From contig CANRPI010000003.1 of assembly GCA_947632475.1 (NCBI GenBank), forward strand, positions 1 to 63,630: 63,630 nucleotides of DNA, in the 5' to 3' direction. Position 1 is the stretch's first letter. Every line of letters begins with the position of its first letter. This DNA comes from an uncultured Clostridia bacterium (GTDB taxonomy: Bacteria > Bacillota > Clostridia > TANB77 > CAG-508). Both the position numbers and the translations under genes were made by a program. Positions 9,183-18,513 of this stretch are shown here, in pieces. The notes under the pieces were generated by a model that worked only from the letters and a program-made list of their open reading frames with translations, searched no databases and was not told the origin of the DNA.

Positions 9183-9977
9183 TTATTCTTGTGTAGCTTC
9201 TTCTTCATTAGATGCTACTACTTCTTCAATGCTTGTTGCTTCTTCTACTTCAGCTGTTTCAGCTTCTTCTGCTGTACTATCAGCTTCAAAGCTTTCTCCT
9301 TGTTTTCCTTCTATAACTGCATTTGCCATAACGTCTGCAATTAATTTTACAGCTCTTATAGCATCGTCATTTCCTGGAATTGGGTAATCTACTTCTTCTG
9401 GATTGCAGTTTGTGTCTACTAATCCTACTACTGGAATTCCTAATTTTTTAGCTTCTAATATAGCTATTCTTTCTTTTTTAGGGTCTACTAAGAATATTAC
9501 TCCTGGTAATTCTTTCATTTCTTTGATTCCACCAAGATTTTTTTCTAGTTTTTCCATCTCTTTTTTTAGTAAGATTACTTCTTTTTTTGGTAGTACATCA
9601 AATGTACCATCTTCTTGCATTGTTTCTAAGTCTTTTAGTCTTTGTATTCTTTTTTGTATTGTTCCAAAGTTTGTTAGCATTCCTCCTAACCATCTTTGGT
9701 CAACATAGTACATTCCACATTTTATTGCTGCTTCTTTCATGCATTCTTGTGCTTGTTTTTTTGTTCCTACAAATAGAACTGTTTTTCCTTCTTCTGCTTG
9801 TTCTTTGATAAAGCTATATGCTTCATCTAATTTTTTTGATGTTTTTTGTAAGTCGATGATGTGTATTCCATTTCTGGCTTGGAATATGTATTCTGCCATT
9901 TTTGGATCCCATCTTCTTGTTTGATGTCCAAAGTGAACACCTGCTTCTAGTAATTGTTTCATTGCAACTACTGACAT
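9183..9977 (-). CDS. rpsB: 30S ribosomal protein S2
   Basis: S2 of the small subunit. The N-terminal [30 protein letters not shown] and [19 protein letters not shown] are classic S2 signatures. The length of 264 includes an acidic Glu/Ala-rich tail of about 40 residues. The start ATG follows GGGAGG. It is the first gene of the cluster, driven by the promoter at 10097-10125, with a leader of about 110 bases that may carry autoregulation by S2 (inference). Confidence 0.97.
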   Translation of the reverse strand: MSVVAMKQLLEAGVHFGHQTRRWDPKMAEYIFQARNGIHIIDLQKTSKKLDEAYSFIKEQAEEGKTVLFVGTKKQAQECMKEAAIKCGMYYVDQRWLGGMLTNFGTIQKRIQRLKDLETMQEDGTFDVLPKKEVILLKKEMEKLEKNLGGIKEMKELPGVIFLVDPKKERIAILEAKKLGIPVVGLVDTNCNPEEVDYPIPGNDDAIRAVKLIADVMANAVIEGKQGESFEADSTAEEAETAEVEEATSIEEVVASNEEEATQE

Positions 9978-10096
9978 TTTTATTCCTCCCTTTTTTGTTA
10001 TTCTTCCACAAAGTTCGTTGTTTCTTTGGACTTAAAACTCTTTTGCTTTAAGCACTTCCTTTGAAACTCCCTTTTGTGTGTTATTTTACGTGTAAT

Positions 10097-10125
10097 ATTA
10101 TATCAGCTTTTTTTACTAATTGCAA
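10097..10125 (-). promoter_or_regulatory. Sigma-A-type promoter for rpsB-tsf
   Basis: TTGCAA (10120-10125) and TATAAT (10097-10102) are separated by 17 bases, about 120 bases upstream of rpsB. No other gene lies between. Confidence 0.75.
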
Positions 10126-10223
10126 GTGTTTTTTTTCAAATTTTTCCAATATAAAAAAATTTGCATTTAATCAGTAATTAGAAGTTACTTTTTCTAATTT
10201 GATTTTTCTTTTTCATTTCACCT

Positions 10224-10283
10224 AAAAAAAATTTGTTACTAGTTAGTTAAAAAGAGATAATCTCCTTTTTACTAACTAGTAAC
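10224..10283 (-). terminator. Terminator of the ROK kinase gene / pilus operon
   Basis: A very long stem: arms 10235-10257 and 10261-10283, near-perfect over about 22 bases. It is followed on the minus strand by AAATTTTTTTT. It lies about 43 bases past the ROK stop. Confidence 0.85.
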
Positions 10284-10325
10284 TATAGAGGTATTCCATG
10301 GTACACCCAATGGACAAGTATTAAT

Positions 10326-11250
10326 TTAAAATGCTTCTTCGTGGCACACAGCTCCAATTATTCCTGCATCATTTCCCAATATTGCTGTTTCTATAATAAT
10401 ATTATCTCTCATGTTAAATAACATGTTTGGCTTTAATAGCTCTTGTTTTAATCTATTTAATAAGACTTCTTCAAAATAGACAAAACTTCCTCCAATACAT
10501 ATTGCTTGTGGTTCAAATATGTTTATTAGGTTACTTATTCCAATAGCTAAATTGTTTACATATTCTTGTACTATATTTTCAATTAAGTCATAATTTTTGT
10601 TTTCAGGGGTGTTTTTGTTTTTTCTAATAATATCAAATAGTTCTTGACCTCTTGTTTTTTCGTCATATCCTAGTGCTTTTCTTAAATTGTCTTTAAATGC
10701 TTTCATTGAACCATATTTCTCAAAACACCCTCTTTTTCCACAGTTACATTGTATTCCATCTTTTTGTATTACCATATGTCCAAATTCTGCACCTGGTAGT
10801 GTTCCTGTATTCATTAGTTTGTTATCTATTATAACTGCTCCTCCGTATGCCTGTTCCAAGTCCTAAGAAAATTGCTCTATCATATTTTTTTAGTGCTCCA
10901 TATTTGTTTTCAGCTATTGCTGCACATTTTGCATCATTTTTTATTTTTATTGGTATTTTTATCTTTTCTTTTAAATTTTGCACAATGTTATAGTTTTCTA
11001 AACCTAAATTGACTGATTTTAAAATTTTTTCATTGTCTACTGTACCAGGTATTGCAAGTCCAATTTCGGTTATGTTGTATTTTGACATTATTTTTTCTAC
11101 ATTTTCAAATATGTATTCTTCTATTGATTTTTTTATGTTTTTCTTTTCTTCAGATGTTAATCTTTTTTCTATTTTTTCTTCTATAATTCCTAAGTTATTT
11201 ACAACTCCTATTGCTATATGACTTCCTCCTAAGTCTATCCCAATTTTCAT
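10326..11250 (-). CDS. ROK-family sugar kinase (glucokinase type), read through a +1 frameshift
   Basis: ROK kinases phosphorylate glucose or related sugars, or act as repressors. The first part has the phosphate motif IGIDLGGSHIAIGVV and the NDAKCAA segment. The second part has the zinc motif CNCGKRGCFEKYGS after the GAEFGHM histidine. The frame breaks at codon 136: frame 0 reads GGC ATA CGG AGG and stops soon after. Skipping the C restores GLGTGI-GGAVIIDN, the highly conserved glycine-rich second phosphate motif. The total span has exactly one extra base and then encodes 307 residues, normal for ROK. No DNA-binding domain is present, so a kinase is more likely than a repressor. It begins 43 bases after pilC, possibly the last gene of that transcript. 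Confidence 0.88.
10843..10845 (-). other. Candidate +1 recoding site (ATA-CGG-A) in the ROK kinase
   Basis: The extra C separates ATA from GGA GGA GCA. Skipping it restores the conserved GTGIGGAVI motif. Confidence 0.75.
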
Positions 11251-11293
11251 TTTTTATTTTACCTTTCTTTGATAAAACTTATGCATTTTTTGC

Positions 11294-12646
11294 TTATACT
11301 CCATATGCTGAGAATAAGAAGTTACCCATATATACTTGTACGCAAGGTACTAATACAACTAATACGAAGAATATTAATACTGCTCCAACTATTGCATATA
11401 CAACTTCTGGTAATGCTTTCATTATTTTTGTCATAATATTATCTATGTCTATTTGCATATATTCTACTAGTTTTTCCATCATTTCTGTAAGGTCAGTCTG
11501 CATACCTATTTTTAACATTTCTGTTTCCATAGGTTTTGCTAAACCTGATTTTTCAAATGGCTCTATCCATGAAGCACCCATAAGTATATTGCTTATTGAT
11601 GTTTCTATCATTGATAACATTACATAGTTTTTTACTACGTTTTTACTAACTTCTATTGACTCTTGTATTCTCATTCCATTTTGTAGGTTTAATAACATGG
11701 CTTTTAAAAGTCTTGAAAAGTCTAATGCAAATATAAGTTCACCAAATATCGGCATTTTATATTTGAAATAATCAAAATTATATTTTCCTTTTGGAGTATT
11801 TACATAGAATGTTATTGCACCTGCTGCTATTATTAAAATTGCTGCTGGTATGTACCAATACATTATTGCTTTATCTAGGAAATCTGCAAACCATAAAGTT
11901 ATTGCAGGTAGTTTATCATCTGTTCCTAATTCATCAAAAACACCTTGAATTGCTGGTATTGCAAATAATGTTCCAACTACAAGCATTACTAATAGTAAAA
12001 CAAATTGTGCTATATTAGGTATAAGTATTGAACGTAGTTTTTTATTTAAAGCTTCTGTATCATCTAAATATTTTACAGCTTGTTCTAATGAATTTGTTAG
12101 TGAACCTGAAAGTTCTCCAACTTTTATCATGTTTATATATATGTATGGAAATATGTTAGAATAATATTCCATAGTTGTATACATGTTTTCACCAGCTTCA
12201 ACTCCTGCTAAAATGTCTTCTAGCACTCCTTTAAATGATACATTTTCCGTGCTTTGAATAATAGTGTTTAAAGCATGTATGTTGTTAAAGTTAGCCTTTT
12301 TTAATAAGTAAAAGTTTTGTGTAAATACAACTAAGTCTCTTGGAGTTATTTTTTCTGTTCTAGCAAAATATAAATTAATTTTTTCTTTAGTAGATAATGT
12401 TCTTCTTTTTTCTTTATTAATTTGAGTTGTATTAACATTTTTCATTATTTCTTGTATGTCTGTAACATTCTTCTTCTGTTTTTTAACTGCCCCATTATTA
12501 TTTCTATATGATATTTGCTCAATTGATATTGGTTGTAAATTATTATTTTTTAACATTCTTATTAATTGAATTTTGCTATTTGATTCTACTCTATTTTTAA
12601 TAATTACACCATTTTGAGTTATCGCTCTATAAATATATCTAGGCAT
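11294..12646 (-). CDS. pilC: Type IV pilus inner-membrane platform protein (T2SF/PilC family)
   Basis: This polytopic protein is the platform on which the PilB and PilT ATPases act. The 450-residue protein has a short N-terminal region (MPRYIYRAITQNG) and then two repeats of the T2SF domain. Typical motifs are TPRDLVVFTQNFYLLKKA, GEDMY-like AGENMYTTMEYYSNIFP, and in the second copy LDFSRLLKAMLLNLQNGM. Membrane segments lie near residues 215-240, 268-290 and 420-440. It starts with ATG after AAGGAGG, 11 bases from pilT, as the last pilus gene of the operon. Confidence 0.93.
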   Translation of the reverse strand: MPRYIYRAITQNGVIIKNRVESNSKIQLIRMLKNNNLQPISIEQISYRNNNGAVKKQKKNVTDIQEIMKNVNTTQINKEKRRTLSTKEKINLYFARTEKITPRDLVVFTQNFYLLKKANFNNIHALNTIIQSTENVSFKGVLEDILAGVEAGENMYTTMEYYSNIFPYIYINMIKVGELSGSLTNSLEQAVKYLDDTEALNKKLRSILIPNIAQFVLLLVMLVVGTLFAIPAIQGVFDELGTDDKLPAITLWFADFLDKAIMYWYIPAAILIIAAGAITFYVNTPKGKYNFDYFKYKMPIFGELIFALDFSRLLKAMLLNLQNGMRIQESIEVSKNVVKNYVMLSMIETSISNILMGASWIEPFEKSGLAKPMETEMLKIGMQTDLTEMMEKLVEYMQIDIDNIMTKIMKALPEVVYAIVGAVLIFFVLVVLVPCVQVYMGNFLFSAYGV

Positions 12647-12657
12647 TATCTTCCTCC

Positions 12658-13758
12658 TTATTTAGATTGATGTTTTATTTTTAATTGCATTATTGTTCTA
12701 TTTAATGTCTCTATGTTTTTCTCTTCTATTTGAGATTTTGCTAAATCTAATGTAATTTTATCTTCTACGAATAGTTTTGCAAGTGAATTTATTAGACCTA
12801 TACTTCCTTTTTCTAAATTACTTTGTATTGCATCTTCTATTTCAGATACACTTAATTTTTCTTTTCTAATAATACCTGCAACTATGTTGTCTACTACCAT
12901 TACTTCTGGAATTAATACTAGTTTTCCATCTCTTCCTTTTAATAATCTTTGTGATACAACTAATTTTAATAATGCTGATAATAGGTATTTTATTGAAGCT
13001 TGGTCTCTTACTTCATAGAAGTTTATCATTCTGTCTATTGTTTCTGCACATGATTTAGTATGAAGTGTTCCAATTACTAAGTGTCCAGATTCTGCCATTT
13101 CTATTGCTGCTTCCATTGTTTCTTTATCTCTAATCTCTCCTATTACTAATATATCACAGTCTTCTCTAAGAGAGTTTTTAACACCATCACTAAATGTTAA
13201 ACTATCTTTTCCATAACCTACTTCTTTTTGTACTATTAATGATTTTTTAGAATGATGCTTATATTCTACTGGGCTTTCTAATGTTAGTATTTTTTTATTT
13301 TGATTTTCATTTATATAGTTTATTAAGGCATTTAAGGTTGTACTTTTTCCAGAGTTTGTTTTTCCTGTAACAAGAATTAGTCCTTGAGGTTGATATGTCA
13401 TTCTCCTTACTATATCTGGAACTCCTAAAGATTCGTAAGGTGGAAGTTCGTTTTTTATTAATCTTAGTGTGCATAATGGTATATCATCTGATAATGAAAT
13501 GTTTACTCTTAAACGAATATCTTTGTATACATATGACATATCTAATTTTCTTGATTCGCTAAACACTCTGTCTTTGTCTACATTTCCTTCTACTAAATAA
13601 TCATATATTTCACTCATATCTTCTGGAGTTAAAATTTTACTACCTTCAACTGGTATTAAATCTCTTGCTATTCTTAGCATTGGTTTATTATCACATATTA
13701 AGTGAACATCTGAAGCATCTAATCTCATTGCCTCATCTAACACTTTATCTAAATTCAT
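12658..13758 (-). CDS. pilT: Type IV pilus retraction ATPase
   Basis: A GspE-superfamily hexameric ATPase that depolymerises the pilus. Walker A reads GKTNSGKSTTLNALI, which differs slightly from the usual GPTGSGKST. The Asp box and Walker B region DILVIGEIRDKETMEAA and the His box GHLVIGTLHT are present. No zinc tetracysteine is present, consistent with PilT rather than PilB. The open frame reaches a TTG at 13785, but CGAAAGGAATG is well placed before the ATG at 13758, giving 366 residues. It sits between pilB and pilC. Confidence 0.92.
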   Translation of the reverse strand: MNLDKVLDEAMRLDASDVHLICDNKPMLRIARDLIPVEGSKILTPEDMSEIYDYLVEGNVDKDRVFSESRKLDMSYVYKDIRLRVNISLSDDIPLCTLRLIKNELPPYESLGVPDIVRRMTYQPQGLILVTGKTNSGKSTTLNALINYINENQNKKILTLESPVEYKHHSKKSLIVQKEVGYGKDSLTFSDGVKNSLREDCDILVIGEIRDKETMEAAIEMAESGHLVIGTLHTKSCAETIDRMINFYEVRDQASIKYLLSALLKLVVSQRLLKGRDGKLVLIPEVMVVDNIVAGIIRKEKLSVSEIEDAIQSNLEKGSIGLINSLAKLFVEDKITLDLAKSQIEEKNIETLNRTIMQLKIKHQSK

Positions 13759-13809
13759 TTTTTCACATTCCTTTCGTATTCTCAATTTATATATTTCTTT
13801 TGTTAAATA

Positions 13810-15453
13810 TTAAAATATTAATAATTTTTTATTTAGTTCTTCTAAAGTTGTATGCCCTTGTATAACTTTATTTATTCCATCTACTACAAGTGGTTTGTAT
13901 GATTCTTGTAATGCTTGTTTTCTTATTTCCAAACTTGATTTTCCACTAATTATTAGTTCTTTTATTTCGTCTGTTATTTCTAATACTTCAAAAACTCCTA
14001 TTCTTTCATAATATCCTGTATTATTGCAATGTTTACATCCTACTGCATCATATGTTGTACCATTTAAATCATATTTTACACCATATTTTTCACCTATTGC
14101 TGTAATTATTTTCTTTTCTGCTTCTGTATATGGTCTTTCTTTTCTACACTCTGTGCATAATCTTCTAACAAGTCTTTGTGATATAGCAGTTGATAGTGTA
14201 CTTGAAATATCGTAGTCTGATAATCCCATTTTTCTTAATCTAGTTATTACTTCTATACTGTCTATTGTATGTATTGTAGATAGAACATAATGTCCTGTTT
14301 GACCTGCTTGTATTGCTATTTCTCCTGTTTCTTTGTCTCTTATTTCTCCTACTAAAATTATGTCTGGGTCTTGTCTTAATACTGTTCTTAAAGAATTTGA
14401 AAATGAATTTTTTGCTTCATCTATTTCTATTTGGTTTAAACCTTCTATTCTTATTTCTACTGGGTCTTCAATTGTTGTTATATTTATTTCTGGTCTATTT
14501 AAGTAGTCCATTATACTATAAAGAGTTGTGGTTTTTCCTTCTCCAGTTGGAGCAGCAATAATTGTTATGCTGTTTCTTTTATTTATGCTTCTTTTAAATT
14601 CTTCTTCTGTTCCTGGAAATCCTAATTCAAATATGGCTCTTATATCCTCATTTTTCTTTAGTAATCTTAAAACAAATTTTTCTCCATAAATATTTGGTTG
14701 TGAAGATACACGTATGTTATAATCATCATACATTAATATTCTTCCATCTTGTGCTTCTTGCTTTTCTTGATGCATATTTGAAATTGCTTTTAATCTTCCT
14801 ATTATTTGTTGTTGCTTATCTTTATCTATTTTGGCTGCTGTAAATAGTTCTCCATCTATTCTATATCTTATTCTTACATCATTTTGCATTGGCTCTATAT
14901 GTATATCACTTGCTCTTCTGTTTATACCTGTTTTTATTATACTATCTACTAAACCTGTAACAGTATCATTGCTTCCAGAAGATTCTAAGTTTGTAGTTAC
15001 AGTTCCTTCTAATGATTTTAAATATTTGTCAATGTCTGTTTCAAAAGTTATATAACTTTCCATAACTAGACCTTTATTTAAAAGTAATAGCCTTATTGTT
15101 TCTATATTCCTACTTGCAGTAGTGTTTGCAAAACATACTTTTATTCTTCCGGAATTAACTTCAAAAGGTATAGCTTTGTTTCTTTTGGCTATATCTAAAG
15201 AAAAATAATCTGCTAATCTAACTTTAATTTTGTTTCCAGTTAATAGAATTCCTTTTGTTCCTAATATTTCACCTATTGCAGTTATTAATTTTTCTGGGTC
15301 ACATAAATTTAATATATATAATATATCTCCTAATTTTCTAGATGGATGCTGTTTTTGATATGCTAGTGCATTTTCTATATCTCCTTGTTGCACAATTCCT
15401 CTTTTTACTAATTCAACTCCTATTGGTTGTCTTTTTCTTGTTTCAATAGCCAT
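13810..15453 (-). CDS. pilB: Type IV pilus assembly ATPase
   Basis: A 547-residue GspE/PilB protein. The N-terminal MshEN-like domain (residues 1-140: QPIGVELVKRGIVQQGDIENAL) is followed by the ATPase core with Walker A APTGEGKTTTLYSIMDYL, Asp box TIEDPVEIRIEGLNQ, Walker B PDIILVGEIRDKET and His box TGHYVLSTIHT. The zinc-binding cysteines are CTEC and, about 45 residues on, CKHC. The Glu in the Walker A (GEGKT instead of GSGKT) is unusual but tolerated. MshEN domains commonly bind cyclic-di-GMP, so second-messenger control of extension is possible (inference). Confidence 0.94.
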   Translation of the reverse strand: MAIETRKRQPIGVELVKRGIVQQGDIENALAYQKQHPSRKLGDILYILNLCDPEKLITAIGEILGTKGILLTGNKIKVRLADYFSLDIAKRNKAIPFEVNSGRIKVCFANTTASRNIETIRLLLLNKGLVMESYITFETDIDKYLKSLEGTVTTNLESSGSNDTVTGLVDSIIKTGINRRASDIHIEPMQNDVRIRYRIDGELFTAAKIDKDKQQQIIGRLKAISNMHQEKQEAQDGRILMYDDYNIRVSSQPNIYGEKFVLRLLKKNEDIRAIFELGFPGTEEEFKRSINKRNSITIIAAPTGEGKTTTLYSIMDYLNRPEINITTIEDPVEIRIEGLNQIEIDEAKNSFSNSLRTVLRQDPDIILVGEIRDKETGEIAIQAGQTGHYVLSTIHTIDSIEVITRLRKMGLSDYDISSTLSTAISQRLVRRLCTECRKERPYTEAEKKIITAIGEKYGVKYDLNGTTYDAVGCKHCNNTGYYERIGVFEVLEITDEIKELIISGKSSLEIRKQALQESYKPLVVDGINKVIQGHTTLEELNKKLLIF

Positions 15454-15603
15454 ATATTTTATACTTCCTTTCTTTAGTATTTTACATTTTTATATATTTT
15501 CTATTTTATTATACTACAATTTTTTACGTTTTTGTGTATTTTTCTGAAATTACATAAATTTGCCATTATTCTAATTTATTTGTATAAAACATAGTTTAAA
15601 AAT

Positions 15604-16047
15604 TTAATCTATAGTATAGCTAATTGTTTTTACTCCTTTTCCAAAATCTGCTTCTACTGTTACTATATTTTTTCCATTTGGTATTGTATTTGTAAACGTA
15701 CAAGATTTTACACCCCTACATATTTTTACATTGTTTCTATATATTCCCTTATTTTCTCCTACAAAAGTATATTGTACTCCATTACTAAATACTATATAAT
15801 TTGTAGTACATTCTGATACTTTTATGGAATTATGATTTATTTCATCTGAAAAATAGGTATTGAAAGTCATTTCTTCAGTAAGTGGTTCTATTGTTTTATT
15901 TATGTCTGTCAAATTTGTATAAAAATAGGTTGTTATTACTGATATTATTGCTATCATTATTAACATAGTTATTATATATACAATTAATGACGCTAAAGTT
16001 ATTCCTTTTTGTGATTTTTTTACCTTTTGTATACACAATTTTTCCAC
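15604..16047 (-). CDS. Type IV pseudopilin-like protein
   Basis: A 147-residue protein with a class III signal peptide: a charged leader, then SQKGITLASLIVYIITMLIM with cleavage expected after the Gly. The usual Glu at +5 is replaced by Ser in ITLAS. The C-terminal domain has Cys residues (ECTTNY, KICRGVKSCTF) and looks like a GspH/GspJ-type minor pilin. It starts at GTG after GGAAGAAGG. It is encoded between another pseudopilin and pilB and is therefore likely a minor pilin that primes assembly. Confidence 0.8.
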   Translation of the reverse strand: MEKLCIQKVKKSQKGITLASLIVYIITMLIMIAIISVITTYFYTNLTDINKTIEPLTEEMTFNTYFSDEINHNSIKVSECTTNYIVFSNGVQYTFVGENKGIYRNNVKICRGVKSCTFTNTIPNGKNIVTVEADFGKGVKTISYTID

Positions 16048-16070
16048 TTTTCCTTCTTCCTTTCTTGTGT

Positions 16071-16526
16071 TTATTTTGAAACTGGAGTAGATAGCTCTAC
16101 TGTTTGTGTTTGTCCTCTATATTGATATGTTATTTTTACAGTTACTATTTTTAATATATTTCTAACTAATGTAGTTCCTGGGTTTGTTGCTACATCTACA
16201 TAGTCTTCAACTGTAATTGTTTTGTAAAATCCTGTGTCTTTATTTTTTTCTTTTATTGGAAGGTTTTCTGTTGTTACAACTCCTCCTGTTTCATCATTAA
16301 TTAAAAATTTTTCTTGTTGTACTGTTAATTTTTGAAAATCTAATGATTTTACATTTTCTATTATACTTACAGCATAATTTGTTGCCATAGACTTATATTC
16401 TATTTCTTTTGCTTTACTTGTTAGCCTGTTCATTATCATTACAAGTACACTTATTAATGTAAAAAGTACTACTATTGCTAATGCTAAGTCTACTCCTGTA
16501 AAACCTTTTTCACTTTTTATTTTCAT
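16071..16526 (-). CDS. Type IV pseudopilin-like protein
   Basis: A 151-residue protein with prepilin leader EKGFTGVDLALAIVVLFTL; cleavage is expected after Gly and +5 is Asp instead of Glu. A GspI/PilV-like pattern (SMATNYAVSIIENVKS) follows. Probably a minor pilin of the same machine. The ATG is preceded by AAAGGAATT. Confidence 0.8.
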   Translation of the reverse strand: MKIKSEKGFTGVDLALAIVVLFTLISVLVMIMNRLTSKAKEIEYKSMATNYAVSIIENVKSLDFQKLTVQQEKFLINDETGGVVTTENLPIKEKNKDTGFYKTITVEDYVDVATNPGTTLVRNILKIVTVKITYQYRGQTQTVELSTPVSK

Positions 16527-16610
16527 TCTTAAGTAATTCCTTTCTATAAAGTAAAATGTTTTTTGAATTTTTTATTTCAAATTATGTATGAAAATATCTT
16601 TAGTTTTACA

Positions 16611-17441
16611 TTAATATAACATTTTTGTCATAAAATATATGGCAAAGATAAAAATTAATACATTACTAACGCCTAAACAAAAGCCTATTTGTATTTCATC
16701 TGATATTTGTTTATCTGTTTTTTTGTGCCTATTTTTTAAGTTTGCTATTTTGTATATTAATAGGTATATTGCTATTGATAATATTGTTACTATTAATGTA
16801 TTTGCTGTTATATATTCTTGTGTAAATATTACCATTGTTATTATTGTTAATAGTATTCCATTTATATATGTATTTTTTGCAAATTTTTTTAGTGTTATTG
16901 TATCTAATATTAATATTACTATGTATAAACATAGGTATATAGATAATATAACATATCTATATATACTAGATTGCTTTTCTACTATGCATAGATATATCAT
17001 ATACATTATTGATATTACTATACCATAGATTGAAACTGCTTTGTCTATTTTTCTGTTTTCTTTGTCTATTCCTGCCATTAATATTATGAATGTTAAGTAT
17101 AATACTACAAAACAATAGTCAAGTACTTTTATTAAAGTTAGATTTTCTATGTTTAATCCCATTACTAATGCCATTATAAGAAATAATGCTCCTGATAGTA
17201 TTTCTAATACTATATATCTTGGTCTTATTTTTTGTTTGCAATATCTACATCTTCCTCTTAAGAATATGTAGCTTAATATTGGTATTAAGTCAAATAGACC
17301 TAATTTATGACTGCAATTAGGACAATATGAGTGTGTATGAGTAATATCTTCTCTTTTGGGTATTCTATATACAGCTAATGTATAAAAACTTCCAAATAAT
17401 GTTCCTATTATGAATATTACTAAATAAAATATTATGTTCAT
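16611..17441 (-). CDS. Prepilin peptidase (A24 family), possibly with degenerate active site
   Basis: A24 aspartyl proteases cleave and N-methylate prepilins in the membrane. The 276-residue protein has the N-terminal cysteine domain (CPNC near 40, CRYC near 65, with the conserved FDLIPILSYIFLRGRC block) and about seven membrane segments. The first catalytic Asp is probably in MAGIDKENRKID. The second catalytic motif GxGD, normally GGGDxKL, is not visible; the nearest candidate is LILDTITLKK. It is placed between pilA and the pseudopilins, so it should serve this pilus; activity is uncertain. Confidence 0.85.
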   Translation of the reverse strand: MNIIFYLVIFIIGTLFGSFYTLAVYRIPKREDITHTHSYCPNCSHKLGLFDLIPILSYIFLRGRCRYCKQKIRPRYIVLEILSGALFLIMALVMGLNIENLTLIKVLDYCFVVLYLTFIILMAGIDKENRKIDKAVSIYGIVISIMYMIYLCIVEKQSSIYRYVILSIYLCLYIVILILDTITLKKFAKNTYINGILLTIITMVIFTQEYITANTLIVTILSIAIYLLIYKIANLKNRHKKTDKQISDEIQIGFCLGVSNVLIFIFAIYFMTKMLY

Positions 17442-17466
17442 CTTCTTCCCCCCTTTTTATAAAATT

Positions 17467-17493
17467 AGGCATATACATACAATGCATATGCCT
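17467..17493 (-). terminator. Hairpin between pilA and the prepilin peptidase gene
   Basis: The stem AGGCATAT/ATATGCCT with an 11-base loop lies 24 bases past the pilA stop, with AATTTTAT on the minus strand after it. It is a likely partial terminator or mRNA-protecting hairpin that makes pilA more abundant than downstream genes. Confidence 0.5.
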
Positions 17494-17516
17494 ATACTAA
17501 GTTATATATTAAATTA

Positions 17517-17945
17517 TTAGTCAGTCCAAGTAAGTCCGCCTGATTCTCCTACTGTACCAACTTTGTTACCATGTTTTGTAGTTATAGTTACTGAAGATTT
17601 TGCTACAGATGGATCCTCTTTATGTTTAGCGTCAACTTGATAATTGGTTGAAGATGTTAAATGAGCTGCATAATGTGTAGCTAGCCAATCTATAAAAGTA
17701 TCATCTTCTCCATTATCTTTTTTTACATATTTTGAATCATAAAATGCTTCCATTGCAGCATCAAGGTCTAAATTTGCAACTTCTTTATCTTCTGCAATTT
17801 CATTTTCACTTACAGACTCTCTTGCTCTAGATAAGATACCATTTTCTCCTGTTAACATTGCAATTGATACACCTGCTAATATTAAAAGAACGATGATAGT
17901 AATTACTAATGCAATTAATGTAATACCTTTTTGATTATTTCTCAT
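17517..17945 (-). CDS. pilA: Major type IV pilin
   Basis: A 142-residue pilin with a short positively charged leader, NNQKG, then ITLIALVITIIVLLILAGVS forming the N-terminal hydrophobic helix. Unlike classical pilins, +5 is Ile rather than Glu; this ITLIALVITI pattern recurs in the other pilin-like proteins of this window. The segment TGENGILSRA follows, then an acidic C-terminal domain. The ATG follows AGAGGTG. It is the most likely main subunit because of the hairpin after it and its place in the operon. Confidence 0.88.
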   Translation of the reverse strand: MRNNQKGITLIALVITIIVLLILAGVSIAMLTGENGILSRARESVSENEIAEDKEVANLDLDAAMEAFYDSKYVKKDNGEDDTFIDWLATHYAAHLTSSTNYQVDAKHKEDPSVAKSSVTITTKHGNKVGTVGESGGLTWTD

Positions 17946-18020
17946 AGTTCTTCACCTCTTTTCTTTTGAATCTTTTATATTACCCTATATATTTTTCAAT
18001 ATATAACGCTAATAACTTAA

Positions 18021-18470
18021 TTATTTTGTACCCTTATTTTGGAAGAATGTTCCTCCAGAAGAGCTTTCTTGTGATGAACCTGAACTTGAACTTCCACTTG
18101 AACTTGAGCCTGTTGAACTGCTAGAACTTCCACCTGTGCTAGGTGCCTGTCCTTGTGTTGAAGCAGGTGTATCATAAGATGAAAATGGATTTGCCTTTCC
18201 AGGTACATAATCTTTTGTTCTTTGGTAATTATATAATTCACTTGAATTAACTCCAATAGAATTATTGTCTGCATTTGTTTGATATGTGCTAATTATTTCT
18301 TCTGTTTCTTGAAGTTCTTGGCTTATTTCCACTGGTGTAGTATAAGAAACAGGATTTGGTATTGTTCTAGACATTGGCACATAATCATATAAAAGTATTC
18401 CTAATACAAGTATTATAGCCAAACACAGTAATAAAACTATAATTAATTCTTTTATTATTGTTTTAAACAT
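18021..18470 (-). CDS. Membrane-anchored linker protein of the pilus operon, function unknown
   Basis: A 149-residue protein with one N-terminal membrane segment (about residues 9-29), a Thr/Gln-rich middle (EISQELQETEEIIS), and a C-terminal tail made almost only of Ser and Gly (from about residue 115). I do not recognise a family. Position after the pilO-like gene suggests the place of a PilP-like partner, but no lipobox or PilP domain is seen. It is expected on the outer face of the membrane. Confidence 0.7.
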   Translation of the reverse strand: MFKTIIKELIIVLLLCLAIILVLGILLYDYVPMSRTIPNPVSYTTPVEISQELQETEEIISTYQTNADNNSIGVNSSELYNYQRTKDYVPGKANPFSSYDTPASTQGQAPSTGGSSSSSTGSSSSGSSSSGSSQESSSGGTFFQNKGTK

Positions 18471-18513
18471 TTTTCTATCCCATTCCTTTCTGTACTTTTA
18501 TTTAATATAATCA

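Noticed and set aside
18017-18274. 85-residue frame overlapping the linker protein gene
   Set aside because: It is another frame of the Ser/Gly-rich gene; repeats such as VQVEVQVQV are a by-product of the Ser-Gly codons.
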